Shown: positions 48,601 to 59,590 of the stretch, piece by piece | How the letters are laid out: each line of letters begins with the position of its first letter | Position numbering within the stretch: the first letter of the stretch is position 1 | Assembly (NCBI GenBank): GCA_023974075.1 | Contig: JAMFTG010000603.1 | Span: 1-64,000, forward strand | Length of the DNA stretch: 64,000 nucleotides | From: Chaenocephalus aceratus | Lineage: Eukaryota > Chordata > Actinopteri > Perciformes > Channichthyidae | Direction: 5' to 3' | Translations under genes and position numbers: made by a program | Notes under the pieces: generated by a model | The model's database searches: none | What the model was told of the DNA's origin: nothing | Seen by the model: the letters and a program-made list of their open reading frames with translations, nothing else

Positions 48601-51600
48601 AACTCAAATACCTGTACTTTCTACTTCTCTCATTTCCCAAACAGCTGGTTCCTTTAGTCTGAATGTATGTTGGTGCGTGGTCATTATTCTTTAGAGTCAC
48701 TGCGTGCCTATTGGTTGGAACACGATCCGTGTATCCATCACTTCCTGGTCTTCTCTAAAGAAGAGCGACCAATGGAAACGTTGTCATGTTGCCGTTGTTC
48801 ACCATGGAAACATTCATTAGCTAACAATGACATTATTGTTCTATTGATATAAAGGGAGGTCAGGTACTCTTTAAAGCAGCTGCTAGTTATGGGTACTTTC
48901 TACTGAAGTACTGTACACTTCAAAGCCTCTTTACTTTGACTTGAGTTAAGTTTAGTTTAGTTTAGTCAGTACTTCTACTTTTACCAGAGTATTTTTAAAC
49001 ACGAGTATCTGTACTTCTATTTGAGTAAAGGATGTGTGTACTTTTTCCCTCTCTGCCTGTAGGTGAGGCTGGAGATGGATTCAGCCTGGATGGAAAGGGT
49101 GTTCGCAGAGATGGAGGTCTGCAAGATGGCCGAGGAGCTTCAAAACCTGGATGTTCAGCGGCAGAGGGAGGCTGAGGCCCAGCTGGATGCCAGGAAGAAG
49201 CTGGAGCAGAGCAGGAAGGAGCTGGAGGAGGAGCAGAGGGCTCAGATGTGGCTCCGGGAGAAGGTGAATCAGCTGGAACACGAGATGATGCACCTCATCC
49301 AAACCCATCAGGAGGACGTGGGCCACATGGAGGCCGAGACGAGCCGCTCCAGAGCCAACATGACCCCCATGTTGGCTCAGAGAGGAAACCACACTCTAGA
49401 CCTCCTTCAGGTGAGACCAGAGGTGGGAAGTAATGGAGTACAAATACTTTGTTGCTGTACTCAAGTACATTTTCCTGGTATCAGTACTTTACTCCACAAC
49501 TTTTAACTTTTACTTATCATTTCATTGCATTTATTAGAGCACTTTTCCCGAATGCTCAAAGCGCTTTACATTCCATATTACACGTATCAGACATGTCACA
49601 GTGAATACAGCAAATTAGGGTGAAGTGTCTTGCCCTAGGACACAAAGTTATGGGTACTTTTTACTGAAGTACATTACATACAAAGCCCATACTTCTTTAC
49701 TTTTCCTTGAGTAAAGAAGTGTAGTCAGTACTTCTACGAGTATTTTTAAACACGAGTATCTGTACTTCTACTTGAGTAAAGGATGTGTGTACCTTTTCAA
49801 TCTCTAGGTGGGACAGGATTTCTCGCAGAGGGCAACCAGAGCCTGGCAGGTGGAGGCGGAGGTTCATCAGACTCAGTTAGATCAGCTGGAGGAGACACTG
49901 AACCAGAGCAGGAGCCGCCTATCAGAAGTGAACCAGGAGAAGAAGGAGAGCGAGGTGAAGCTCAGAGCTCTGGAGAAGGAGATGGACTCGGCTCGGGACG
50001 TCAGGAAGCGTCTGGAGAGGAACGCCCAGCAGCAGGGCGACGGATACAGAGAGGAGATCCGGACACTACAGGTGAGAGCACCTGCTGGAAAACATCCTGA
50101 TCTGACATCTGTCTAAACATCTGTCATAAAGCCCGGGCTACAGTACGTACTCTCAAGGTGTCTTTGGCCGTACACAAAGGCATGTGCTGTAGCCTGAAAA
50201 CAACGATCAATTCACTAAAGAAAACTTGAATGAAACGACTCAGTTAAGTAAGAAGGATCAATCGTTTCAGGCTTCAAATAGACGTTGTATTTATATATAA
50301 AATATATCCTATATAGTACTATGGAGAGATAAAACACAAGAACTCAAATTTGACTTTCGTTCTTTTTTACTTTTAGAGAAGTCGTGATAAATAACTTCTG
50401 AGAATTTGTTGAGTTAAATATCCGTCATCCAGTGCTACTTGTTAAGATGCAATCTCTCTCTCAGGGTTTCACATGTCAGAAATACACACAGTCTGAAATA
50501 GAGACGTGACAGGCCACAGGGGAACAGCTGATCGTCTGCACTGAGGTCAGGGAGGAACAATGAAGTCTAGACCCTAACCGGCGTTAACACGACTGGTCAA
50601 GGCTTACAAATATCTCACTTTAAAAGGTATTGTGCTCACATCCTTTACTAAGTAGAAATGTTGCAGTCTAGACATACTCCATTACAATTATATTCAAAGT
50701 CAATTGCAGAGAGAAAGTCCCTCTGGAGGAGACACAGTGTGCAGAGAATCAGAATCAAGTTTATCGCCAGGTACGTTTACACATACAACGAATTTGCTTT
50801 GGTGTCTGGTGGTGCGAACATAAACAATCTAAAAATATATATATAAGTATAATAAAAAATAAGTATTTTTAAGAAACAATTTCGCATTAAAAAAGGATGC
50901 TGAAGACAAGTATTTACACCAACAAATGGGGAATGGGAATGGGAAACCCCAAAAGGCTGAAAGGGCCCTTAAGTCCTTCACAATGTGCCACCAAGTGTTT
51001 AAGGAGTTATTGCCTCAGAAAGCTAATTTAAATTCTGATTGAATGAAAACATTGGTCTGAAAGCGGCAGGGGGCGGGGCAGGGGCGGGCAGGGGCGGGGC
51101 AGGGGGCGGGGCTACATATATATAGGCTGGGGTTTGTAAGGATTAGTTCTGGGTCACAGTGAGGTCTGAGGGGTGAAGTACCCAAATAAAGAACGTTTGA
51201 ATTCAACGCTGCCTCCGCCTCAGAGAGAGCGTGCGAATACCAGCACAGATGCATGTACTGTCAATCAACCATTCAATCAATCTTTATTTATACAGCCCAA
51301 TATCACAAACGTTACATTTGTCTCCTCTGTCCTTAGACCCTCTGTCCTTAGACCCTCTGTCCTTAGACCCTCTGTCCTCAGACCCTCTGTCCTTAGACCC
51401 TCTGTCCTTAGACCCTCTGTCCTCAGACCCTCTGTCCTCAGACCCTCTGTCCTTAGACCCTCTGTCCTCAGACCCTCTGTCCTTAGACCCTCTGTCCTCA
51501 GACTCTCTGTCCTCAGACCCTCTGTCCTTAGACCCTCTGTCCTCAGACCCTCTGTCCTCAGACCCTCTGTCCTCAGACCCTCTGTTCTTAGACCCTCTGT

Positions 51601-54600
51601 CCTCAGACCCTCTGTCCTCAGACCCTCTGTCCTTAGACCCTCTGTCCTTAGACCCTCTGTTCTTAGACCCTCTGTCCTCAGACCCTCTGTCCTCAGACCC
51701 TCTGTCCTTACACCCTCTGTTCTTAGATCCTCTGTCCTTAGACCCTCTGTCCTCAGACCCTCTGTCCTCAGACCCTCTGTCCTTAGACCCTCTATCCTCA
51801 GACTCTCTGTCCTCAGACCCTCTGTCCTTAGACCCTCTGTCCTTAGACCCTCTGTCCTCAGACCCTCTGTCCTCAGACCCTCTGTCCTTAGACCCTCTGT
51901 CCTCAGACTCTCTGTCCTCAGACCCTCTGTCCTTAGACCCTCTGTCCTCAGACCCTCTGTCCTCAGACCCTCTGTTCTTAGACCCTCTGTCCTCAGACCC
52001 TCTGTCCTCAGACCCTCTGTCCTTAGACCCTCTGTCCTTAGACCCTCTGTCCTTAGACCCTCTGTCCTCAGACCCTCTGTCCTCAGACCCTCTGTCCTTA
52101 GACCCTCTATCCTCAGACCCTCTGTCCTCAGACCCTCTGTCCTCAGACCCTCTGTCCTTAGACCCTCTATCCTCAGACCCTCTGTCCTTAGACTCTCTGT
52201 CCTCAGACCCTCTGTCCTCAGACCCTCTGTCCTTAGACCCTCTGTCCTCAGACCCTGTATCCTTAGACCCTCTGTCCTTAGACCTTCTGTCCTCAGACCC
52301 TGTATTTTTAGACCCTCTATCCTTAGACCCTCTATCCTTAGACCCCACTGTGATGAAAACAAACCATAAAACAGCAGGTTTACTGTCGCTTTCAGAAAAC
52401 ACAACCCAACACAGAAACTGTTTGTTTACCACTTCACTGTGAGAATGCATTCATACCTCTTTTTAACCGCCTCCTCTTCCTGTGTCCCTTCCTGTTTTGG
52501 CAGGAGCATTGGGAGAGCCTGGAGGCGCAGAAAGAGGAGCTGAGCGACCACATCGATCATCTTCTCCTGGAGAACCGAGGCCTGCAGCAGCAGAAAGTGG
52601 CTCTGGGCCTCGAGGTGGCGACGTACAGGTACACAACACTGCTTTAGACACCAAGGAACTCTGACCCTACCGTAGCATTGTCAAGATATGAGCGGTCAAA
52701 TATCAAGAATAGAGACCGAGACCAACCAAACAGTGTTTCAGCTGCAGGGTTCAACAAGGACAGTGCCGGGCTTTGGAGTAGTGGCCAAACTGAGGTACTA
52801 CATCTTTAAGGGTTTGTCAGGTGATTGCCCCGGTCCAAAAAAAACTCTTCCGAATATAGACCAACATCAAATAAATTCCCTTTTACTTTAATTTAAGTAA
52901 CTTCCCAAATCCTGAGTTATCCAAGAGCTGAGACCAAGCGGCTGTGAGGCGGGTTCAAGGAATCACTACAGTGTTCGTGCTGTTTGCTGCATGGATGCAG
53001 AAGATCACGGTTCAGGGTTCTTTATTGTCAAACTAACATAGCTACAGAGTCATTATGTCGTTGAACATCTTAGGTCACAGGCTTCTCCCACAATGCAACA
53101 CAATAATAAAGTATATTATATTAAAAGTAATACAAAAGAAAAGTCAAGTCAAAGAACGAGATCGCGGATACAAGCGGCCGAGATGGGTTTTCTCCGCCGG
53201 GTGGCTGGTGTCTCCCTTAGGGATAAGGTGAGAAGTTCGGTCATCCGGGAGGGACTCGGAGTTGAGCCGCTCCTCCTTCGCGTCGAAAGGAGCCAGTTGA
53301 GGTGGTTCGGGCACCTAGTTAGGATGCCACCTGGGCGCCTCCCTAGGGAGGTGTTCCAGGCACGTCCAGCTGGGAAGAGACCAAGGGGTAGACCTAGGAC
53401 CAGGTGGAGGGATTATATCTCTTCGCTGGCCTGGGAGCGCCTTGGGACCCCCCAGTCAGAGCTGGTTGATGAGGGGAAAGGAAGTTTGGGGCTCTCTGCT
53501 GGAACTGATACCCCCGCGACCCGACCACGGATAAGCGGGAGAAGATGGATGGATGGACAAAAGAAAAATAGTTCTAAAAAAAGTGCGAAAAAAAAGTGGA
53601 ATAGTGCAATACGAGTCTATATACAAGTTATTGGAATGATATATTAGATCATAGATAAATAATGATTAAGTAGCAGATGCATGTTGTGACATTGTTTCAG
53701 CAGTTCTGGTAAATGTTAAACTCGGAGGCCGAACTGTGTGCTTCATTGAGTCACAGGAACAAACTGGGCCCTTCCAGCATCTATGGGAGAGAGACTGAGA
53801 GGTGGGTTCATTACAGGCTCTGACTTTTCCAAGACACAATCTAATTCCCTGAGGAAAGCCGTCACCAGGCCTTCCCTCGTGTACATTCACAATCACAGCT
53901 GATCCATACCTGATAGTCGATACAGAGAAAAAAGGCATCACCCCTAAAAGGTACGCGGTGGAATGTGCAAAGATGGGACCTATTTGGTTTAGCTTAGGCA
54001 ATAAACGTTATATTGATAAATGATGGGGTTGGGATTTCTACAAGTGTCTTCTTTCTTTCTGAGCAAAATAAATGTACATTTTTAAAACGTGCTTGCTTAA
54101 CTTCACTGTTTTGCAAAGTTCTATCGTTAACAGTTTTTCAAAGAGCTAAAAGTGAAAAGTATCTTTCTTTTTATGGTTTATTTCCATTCAGAGGAAAACA
54201 TGTTAAAAGTTAGGAACTGTACACAACTCTCAGCTTTGTGCTCCGTTTTCTTTCCCATCAAAGACATCGTGATCAATGGGCGAGGACTAGCTATTATGAT
54301 ACGACTGTCGTTGCGATCACAGGTTTGAAATGAAAGCGCAGATGAAGAATTGACGGAGATACGTCTCCAGCCTTCGTGCCGCTTTCATGACAAAGGTGTC
54401 TCTCAGGTGGTGTCGCTGTTGGCGGCCCGCTGTGAGCATTAAAGCTTCACTCGGTGGATGGTCTAAAGATATCACATGTTTGATGTCAGACGTGTGGGAG
54501 GGAGGATGCATCTCTTCTAACGTATTTGAGATGTTTGGTGAAAGCCGCCTCCCTCACGTCACGGGAGCTGACTCAGTCCTGATGACAATGACTTGCTCAA

Positions 54601-55513
54601 ATGATATCACGCTCACATGGAAACACCCTGCTGCAATTTCATTATCCAATGTGTCGTTCGGAAGAGAACACAGGGCATACTTGTTTAGTCACCAACGCCA
54701 TTAGTCAGTTTTAATGCAAAATGCAAACAAAATGCTGTTTCTAGTTTAAAAAATGGGAGGATATCAAAGTAAACTGAACACTTTTACGTTTTCGGACACT
54801 TTAGTTGAATAAAAATAATCATTTTGAAGACATGCATTGGGCTTTAGAAGATCTGCATGTACTTTTTGACTATAATCTGACTTTATGTAGCTTAAACAAT
54901 TCCAAAATCTAATAAGCAGACTGATACTTAATGATACATATCTTTAACTGCAGCCCTGTTGGAACATTGTCTCCAAGCTGTCAGGATCCAAACATGTAAA
55001 CAAGACAAAGGGAGTTTCAAATCAACCCCTGTCGTCAGCATCTGAGTATCATTGCTGTGATTTAGAGGATTAGTTTGACCCGCTGTAACGCTGCTGCTCA
55101 GTAACAGGGTAGACAAACATCGATGGGAGACTTTGTCCAATAAAGATCCGTCCACAGCGGGTGCAGCCGCCTGAGCTAAAGGTCACTCGTTGAAACAGCA
55201 GCCTCTGATGTCTTGGGACGGAGTATCCTATACGTGATGGAGCTCTCTAGTGGTGTCTCCTTTCTCCTGTTCCCCCGCTCATCCTCTAAATATTGACCCC
55301 TCGCTCCTCAGTGAGAAGCTACCGATTTATGAGCGATGGGAGTCTGGGAGCAGAGGAGAGCCTGAGGGGGGAGGAAAACCTCGAGGATACATTTCAATGT
55401 GATTCACGGCACATGGAACTGTTGCCGTGCCCAGATGTATCATGTAAATGTATTTTAAAGCTTAAAAAAGGCCACGCATGCAGCTAATTGTGTTATGTGT
55501 TGGAATGGAGGCT

Positions 55514-55599
<86 letters not shown>

Positions 55600-58500
55600 A
55601 TTAATGGTAGAGGTGTGTGTGCTGCAGATGGCTCCTCAATGGCCCTGTCCTCATTACCATAACAACAGTCCGTTCCTGCTGCTCAAGAGTCACCCTGCCC
55701 ACAAATCGCTCCGTGTGCAGCATCAACTCCAATCTACAAACCCTACATGTATCACATGGTGTGTGTAAAAGATGCAAATGTTAAAAAAAAATGTTCTTGA
55801 TGTTCTTGTTGTCTCTACAGAGCTTTGCTGGACGCTGAAAGCCTCAGGGGAGATATCTCTTTGTCAAATCATCCGAGGAACATCTCAGGTAATTAAAGTA
55901 AACATCACTGCATAACAACCTCTTCTTTATCTGCACTCTCATATGTAAGGGTATAACTAAAAGCTCTCAGAGCAGGAGACATGTTGGATACGGTTGGTAA
56001 TCTCATTAGTTTGGTGGGAGCTGAGGTAGGCACTTTGGGTCCTGTAATGCAAGACAGTCCCCGAAGGTTATTGAGCCAAATGGCTCCGCTTTCCGGCAAC
56101 TCAGACATCGGCGAAAGGAAAGGACGATCAATATCTCCCCATTAGTGTCCACCCTTCATATGTTTTAATAATGTGGAAGGTTCTCCACAGTATCTCTGTC
56201 ATGTTGAGATGACTTGGGATGGTTTCCAATACAAGTGAAAGCTGTGTGGAGGAATCAAATATCTATGATACTGTAGATTTAGCAGAAAATGTAAATGCAT
56301 AGAAATGGGTTTGAACCAAAGAGACGTCAATGCAAGTCATTGCTATTACTCAGGTCATTGTGTATTCATGAGCTCTTGTCCTCCACAGATGCAGGTTTCA
56401 GTCCTCGGGGGGTTACAAAGAATCACCAGAGCCAGATGTCCACTCGCCACAAAACCACTTCATCTGTCCGCGGTATAACAGGAAGAAGACCAACAGCAAT
56501 CAATTCAACACCAACATGGAGTAGAAAACATGTTACCGTCACTGAAACTCCAAAGACGTCTACAAAGTCAACATGGGCCACCCCTTATCCCAAAATACTG
56601 CATGATGGAGCCATTGAGAATTTCAGACCACAAGAGGTTCGAGAGAAAGTCACCTACGCCGAGCCTCTATCGCCTCCCAATGAGCAGGAGGCTGAAACAA
56701 CACCAGGGGACAAGGAAGGTGAAGAGAACTGGAACAATGTTGGTGTAAAGCCTCATGAGGAAGGATCAGTCATCGAGCCAGTTGTCAGCTATCGGGTTGA
56801 GTCCGCTCTCAGCAAAGAGCCAGCCTTGAATGAGGAGGTTAGTCAGCATCAGTTCACCGCTCCTAGTCTTACACCGTACCATGTCAAAATGTCCGAAGAG
56901 CACGGTGGCTTCTCAGATGACTCGGAAAGGGATGTGCCTTTTGGAATACCACAGAACCAGAATGCTCCAATTGAAGCGTGGGTAGAGAAAGAGTGGAAAG
57001 GCAAGGAAGGAGAACATGTGCGGGAGGAACGGTCAGATTCTGAAGCCGACGCGGTAATTGAACCAAACTATGATTCAAGGACCGGAAGTCCAAGGTCTGA
57101 ATGTGAGCCTGAAGAAAACGAGTTCAACATCAGAGAGGAAATCACCCGTAAGGAGGATGCAGTCGAGATGAGGCAAGGAATCGGCGGTTCTTTAGAAAGA
57201 ACACATGAGATGGAGGATAGGTTGTACCCTGACGGAGAAGAGATGGACACATGGGATAGTGTTATCGAAAGGAAGGTGAAGACAGAGGATGGCGTAAATA
57301 AGGATGAAGAGAAGCAAAAGCACGCCGAACCAGAGGAAGATATATCAGCAAGAGATCATGAGAAGAGAGAAATGAGGCAGGGTTCTGCCACAGATGTGCA
57401 GCAGGACAACAATGTGTCCTCTGCACTGACGGACACACAAGTGGATGATGACGAAAAGCATGATGTGTTAGACCAAGACGACGAAGAAGAGGACGAAGAG
57501 GAGGATTCTCAAAACATCTCCGTGTCATGGCGGACGGAGGTGGAGAGTGACAGCTACGCTCAGGAAAACACTCTTGCCGACACTCGTCCTCTGATTCGAT
57601 ACAAGAGCGATGAGTGTGACGCTAACACTCACGCCTCACACCCGGAGGAGAGCGAGTGCAGTGAAGGTGAGCAGGAAAAGAAGATCGGAGAGTTGGGATC
57701 GTGGAGCGAAGGCAAGTCCAAGAGATTTGGAACCATGGAAGACCTGTGTGAAGAAGTGGAAGGAGAAGCATTGGACGAGGACTATAATCTGGGATATTCT
57801 CACATTGGAGACCGGGATGTTGAGCAGGCTTCACTGGTGAGTGAAGAAGAAAGGATCGGGAAAGTCAGTGAGGGACATTCGGAGGAAGCACCTGAAGAAC
57901 TGACCAAACCAACGGCACCAACATATGTGGACTACGACGAGGAGTTGGAGACAGACAGACTTGTGGAACAGGAATTGGAAAACCTGGCCACAGACAGCTA
58001 CAGCGCTCACTTTGCTCAGCAGCAGGTCAGTGAGAATGAGGAGAGGCAACATCTGGAAATGCCGGAAGAAGAAGATGCTGGAAAGTCTTTTCGTGCAGAG
58101 ACTGAAGTGAGAGTAAACCGCCAACTTGCATCTCCCACTACCATTATAGATCAAGCCTACGAGAAGTTCAGTGATTGGCCGGTAATGCCTCAAGGTTTTG
58201 ATGATGAGGAGGTTCAGAATACAGATCGTGAGGCTCCAGGGGGAAAAGAGGAAGAGGATGAATACAATGCATCCATGGTGACACATGCGGATGTTACAGA
58301 AGATTACCCTGACTTTACTGACTATATCAGAAGGCCAGACATGGAAGAAGTCAACAACTCAGACGATCCAAAGTCTGTATTAGAGGTTATATCAGATCAG
58401 GAAGTCTTGCAGGATGTGAAAGAGGTTGCACCTGTGATATCATCCAATGAATCCCAAGAAAGTCTAACTGAGGATGTGACAGAATCTCAGGAATTCCCGC

Positions 58501-59051
58501 AAGTTCCAGAAACAGCTGAATGGGAAGTCCTTGAGAACCCAAGTGAGGATTCAAGAGGTCAAAGTGCAACATGTGAGAATGTGACTGAACAAGCTGAAGG
58601 TTATCTGCATGATGACGGAGTTAGGACACATCAAGAGAAGCCTTTCGAGATGTCCCCCGACAGTGTTCCCGATGAAAAAGAAATCTTTGTACCGAAGGAC
58701 TCATCGGATTTATTTAGCTCCGGCGAAAAGAATGACTTCTGGTCGTCCTCCTTGGAGACCGGCGCCACCTATCAACCAGATGATGTCCGTAACGAGGCAG
58801 CGGAGCAAACCAATCAGAATCTAGGGTTTGCTGACAATATGGTTTGGGGGAGTTCGGAAAATGTGGATAACTGGTTCTCCAGGGAGGATAATGACTCGTC
58901 GAAAACCCTGTCCGCGAAGAAAGAGCATGAGCAGATGCATTCGGAGGTGAAGCAGGTGTTGGGTAGACATGTCGTTGAGGGGGAGGGGGTCCATTCTGAC
59001 GAGTCTGACGCAGAGGAGGAATCCTGGTCCTCTGAGGGGGAACCGGTTTAG
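45698..59051 (+). CDS. nes: Nestin, type IV intermediate filament (1222 aa)
   Basis: Exons 45698-45898, 49063-49410, 49808-50071, 52504-52628, 55821-55888 and 56389-59051 join to 1223 codons with GT-AG introns (phases 0,0,0,2,1). The head is very short. The rod opens MLNLNRRLETYLSRVKLLEQEN (coil 1A) and closes LGLEVATYRALLDAE (residues 306-319), the helix-termination motif. A long acidic tail follows. A short head plus huge acidic tail means nestin or synemin; the TPYPK..ENFRPQEV segment at the tail start and exons of 125 and 68 nt favour nestin. Nestin co-assembles with vimentin-type filaments in neural and muscle progenitors. Introns 3-5 match the known nestin layout. Introns 1 and 2, inside coil 1, are extra and are filled with transposon-like sequence. 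No frameshift or premature stop. Confidence 0.9.
45905..46210 (+). repeat. Dispersed repeat at start of nes intron 1
   Basis: Begins 'gattcaagatgcaaggctttt' seven bases after the donor and ends near 'gatgaaactgtctctgagag'. Same family as 34027-34215 and 53008-53155. Confidence 0.6.
46606..46830 (-). mobile_element. Partial hAT element B end
   Basis: Begins CAGGGGTGGGGAACC and matches, inverted, the right end of hAT element B (42180-42430). It is truncated. Flanking sequence in 46360-47760 contains more degenerate 'cgatattgtatcgat'-type repeat pieces. Confidence 0.75.
47770..49057. mobile_element. hAT-like element at 3' end of nes intron 1
   Basis: Contains 'tactgtacttaagtacattt', 'agtactttactccac', 'tggttggaacacgatccgtg' and an end 'tgtgtactttttccctctctg', all typical of one abundant fish non-autonomous element. 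Its 3' end stops five bases before the exon 2 acceptor AG and forms the polypyrimidine tract. Its interior is expanded by a 37-bp minisatellite. The last 160 bp closely resemble the 3' end of intron 2. Confidence 0.7.
47866..48627. repeat. 37-bp minisatellite, about 20 copies
   Basis: The unit is 'aaatacctgtactttctact' followed by 'tcttacatgttgaactc', with a few variant classes (ttgaactc, ttgaacac, ttgaaccc). The unit is a normal internal segment of the surrounding hAT-like element, amplified in tandem. Confidence 0.95.
49418..49806. mobile_element. hAT-like element forming nes intron 2
   Basis: Left end CAGAGGTGGGAAGTAA; right end 'gtgtaccttttcaatctcta', matching the family end 'tttttccacctctg' imperfectly. 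The flanks are GGTGAGAC (49410-49417) and GGTGGGAC (49807-49814), a 7/8 target duplication. The intron is 397 bp (49411-49807) and the element 389 bp, so nearly the whole intron is the element. A second dispersed repeat ('cgctttacattccat') replaces its middle. The left duplication provides the GTGAGA donor; the last element base plus the first base of the right copy make the AG acceptor. Confidence 0.75.
51066..51190 (+). promoter_or_regulatory. GC-box array plus TATA, LTR-like
   Basis: At least five GGGGCGGGG-type boxes (51066-51112) are followed within a few bases by TATATATA (51115-51122) and then, 60 bp on, an AATAAAG (51185). GC boxes, TATA and a close polyadenylation signal resemble the core of an LTR. 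It lies within nes intron 3. LTR boundaries are not identified. Confidence 0.4.
51264..51323 (+). repeat. Dispersed repeat bordering the minisatellite
   Basis: The 'tttatttatacagcccaata' segment matches the repeat at 4500-4560. In this fish family the sequence normally continues into a 'ctctgtccttagac' stretch, which is the minisatellite unit here. Confidence 0.6.
51324..52344. repeat. 15-bp minisatellite, about 68 copies
   Basis: Unit 'gaccctctgtccttaga' without overlap is 15 bp, with a recurrent T/C variant (ccttag or cctcag) and rarer variants (ttctta, gactct, ctatcc). There are almost no indels, so every 60 bases hold exactly four units. Because 15 is divisible by three and no stop arises, frames of about 375-400 codons stay open on both strands (for example SVLRP repeats). 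It lies in nes intron 3 and is not coding. Confidence 0.97.
53008..53650 (+). repeat. Dispersed repeat split by a LINE fragment
   Basis: The pieces 53008-53155 and 53560-53650 belong to the same dispersed family as 45905-46210 ('tttattgtca', 'aatagtgcaa..ctatatacaag'). A LINE 3' end sits between them. Confidence 0.6.
53155..53560 (+). pseudogene. LINE pol C-terminal fragment with (GATG)n tail
   Basis: An open frame reads MGFLRRVAGVSLRDKVRSS, ERSQLRWFGHLVRMPPGRLP and GKRPRGRPRTRWRDYI. This is the very frequent C-terminal part of a fish non-LTR retrotransposon polyprotein, ending in a GATGGATGGATGG tail typical of 3' integration. It is 5'-truncated, with no reverse transcriptase domain. It lies in nes intron 4. 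Confidence 0.85.
53651..55515. other. nes intron 4 interior, nothing recognised
   Basis: Unique-looking intronic sequence. Short frames at 53666-54001 and 54387-54704 have no recognisable homology or splice context. Confidence 0.4.
55516..55597. repeat. (GT)n microsatellite
   Basis: A GT run with one GCGC interruption in nes intron 4. Confidence 0.95.
56389..59051 (+). CDS. nes: nes exon 6, acidic nestin tail (886 aa)
   Basis: The last and largest coding exon follows a CCACAG acceptor at 56381-56388 and ends TAG at 59049-59051. It starts in phase 1, completing an Asp codon. It is very rich in Glu and Asp, with runs such as DDEEEDEEED, and has few hydrophobic segments; no domain, membrane span or internal repeat of the mammalian 11-mer type is obvious. 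The first 60 residues are basic and Ser/Thr-rich. The C-terminus is SDAEEESWSSEGEPV. At about 900 residues the tail is shorter than in mammals, as expected for fish nestin. The frame upstream of 56389 (from 56295) is intron read-through and is not part of the protein. Confidence 0.9.
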
Positions 59052-59590
59052 AAAGTAGTCAAAATGTTGAGATAAACCAATTCTAGATCTCTTCCGTGTT
59101 AAGTCTGTATCCTGCCTTTAACGTTGTGCCTTGGTGCTTATGTGCCAATTCTGTCTCTAAAGATACTTGCCACCTTTCCTTCCTGACATATTCGACTAAC
59201 CATGTCTTCTTTTAGCATTATCATTAACACGTGTGTCGTCTCTCGGTGTGCATGCTACGGAGGAAGGTTTTTGCATGAAGGAACGAACAAAGAATGTCCT
59301 TTGAAAGTTGATGCATCTATTGATTGCTGCTTAATCTGATTGTGCGGACGGATGGGAATCAAGGAGACCAGAAGGGGAGGTTTTCTGAGCTGCTATTTCA
59401 CGGTGTTTCAAACCGACATTGAACTGGACAACAACGGACTCGTCGTTGCGTGTTTAACATCACGAATAGCTGGTTGTAAAAGGTTATGGTAACACACATT
59501 GGATAAGCAACATGTTTTTATTTGACTTTTTATTTCCATCTATCAAGTTACATTTATAGTCCAAAATAAACAGTAGATTGATGATGACAG
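59052..59590 (+). terminator. nes: nes 3' UTR with polyadenylation signal
   Basis: The first AATAAA after the stop is at 59565-59570, followed by a GATGATG/T-rich stretch. Cleavage is expected near 59585-59590, giving a 3' UTR of about 535 nt. Inferred from the signal only. Confidence 0.6.

Noticed and set aside
47866..48627. Possible CRISPR-like array
   Set aside because: Units are head-to-tail without unique spacers, in a vertebrate intron; it is a minisatellite.
51173..52450. Four open frames of 375-403 codons with SVLRP, DPLS or LRTEG repeats
   Set aside because: They are all readings of one indel-free 15-bp minisatellite on both strands, inside a nes intron.
53093..53647. 184-codon frame as a host gene
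   Set aside because: The sequence is the well-known C-terminal part of a fish LINE polyprotein with a GATG tail.
56295..56388. ATG at 56295 as the start of a separate acidic protein
   Set aside because: A good acceptor at 56388 in phase with exon 5 shows this is intron read-through before nes exon 6.
45698..59051. Synemin instead of nestin
   Set aside because: Both have a short head and long tail, but the exon sizes of 125 and 68 nt, the Glu-rich tail and the TPYPK..RPQEV tail start fit nestin better; some doubt remains without a search.
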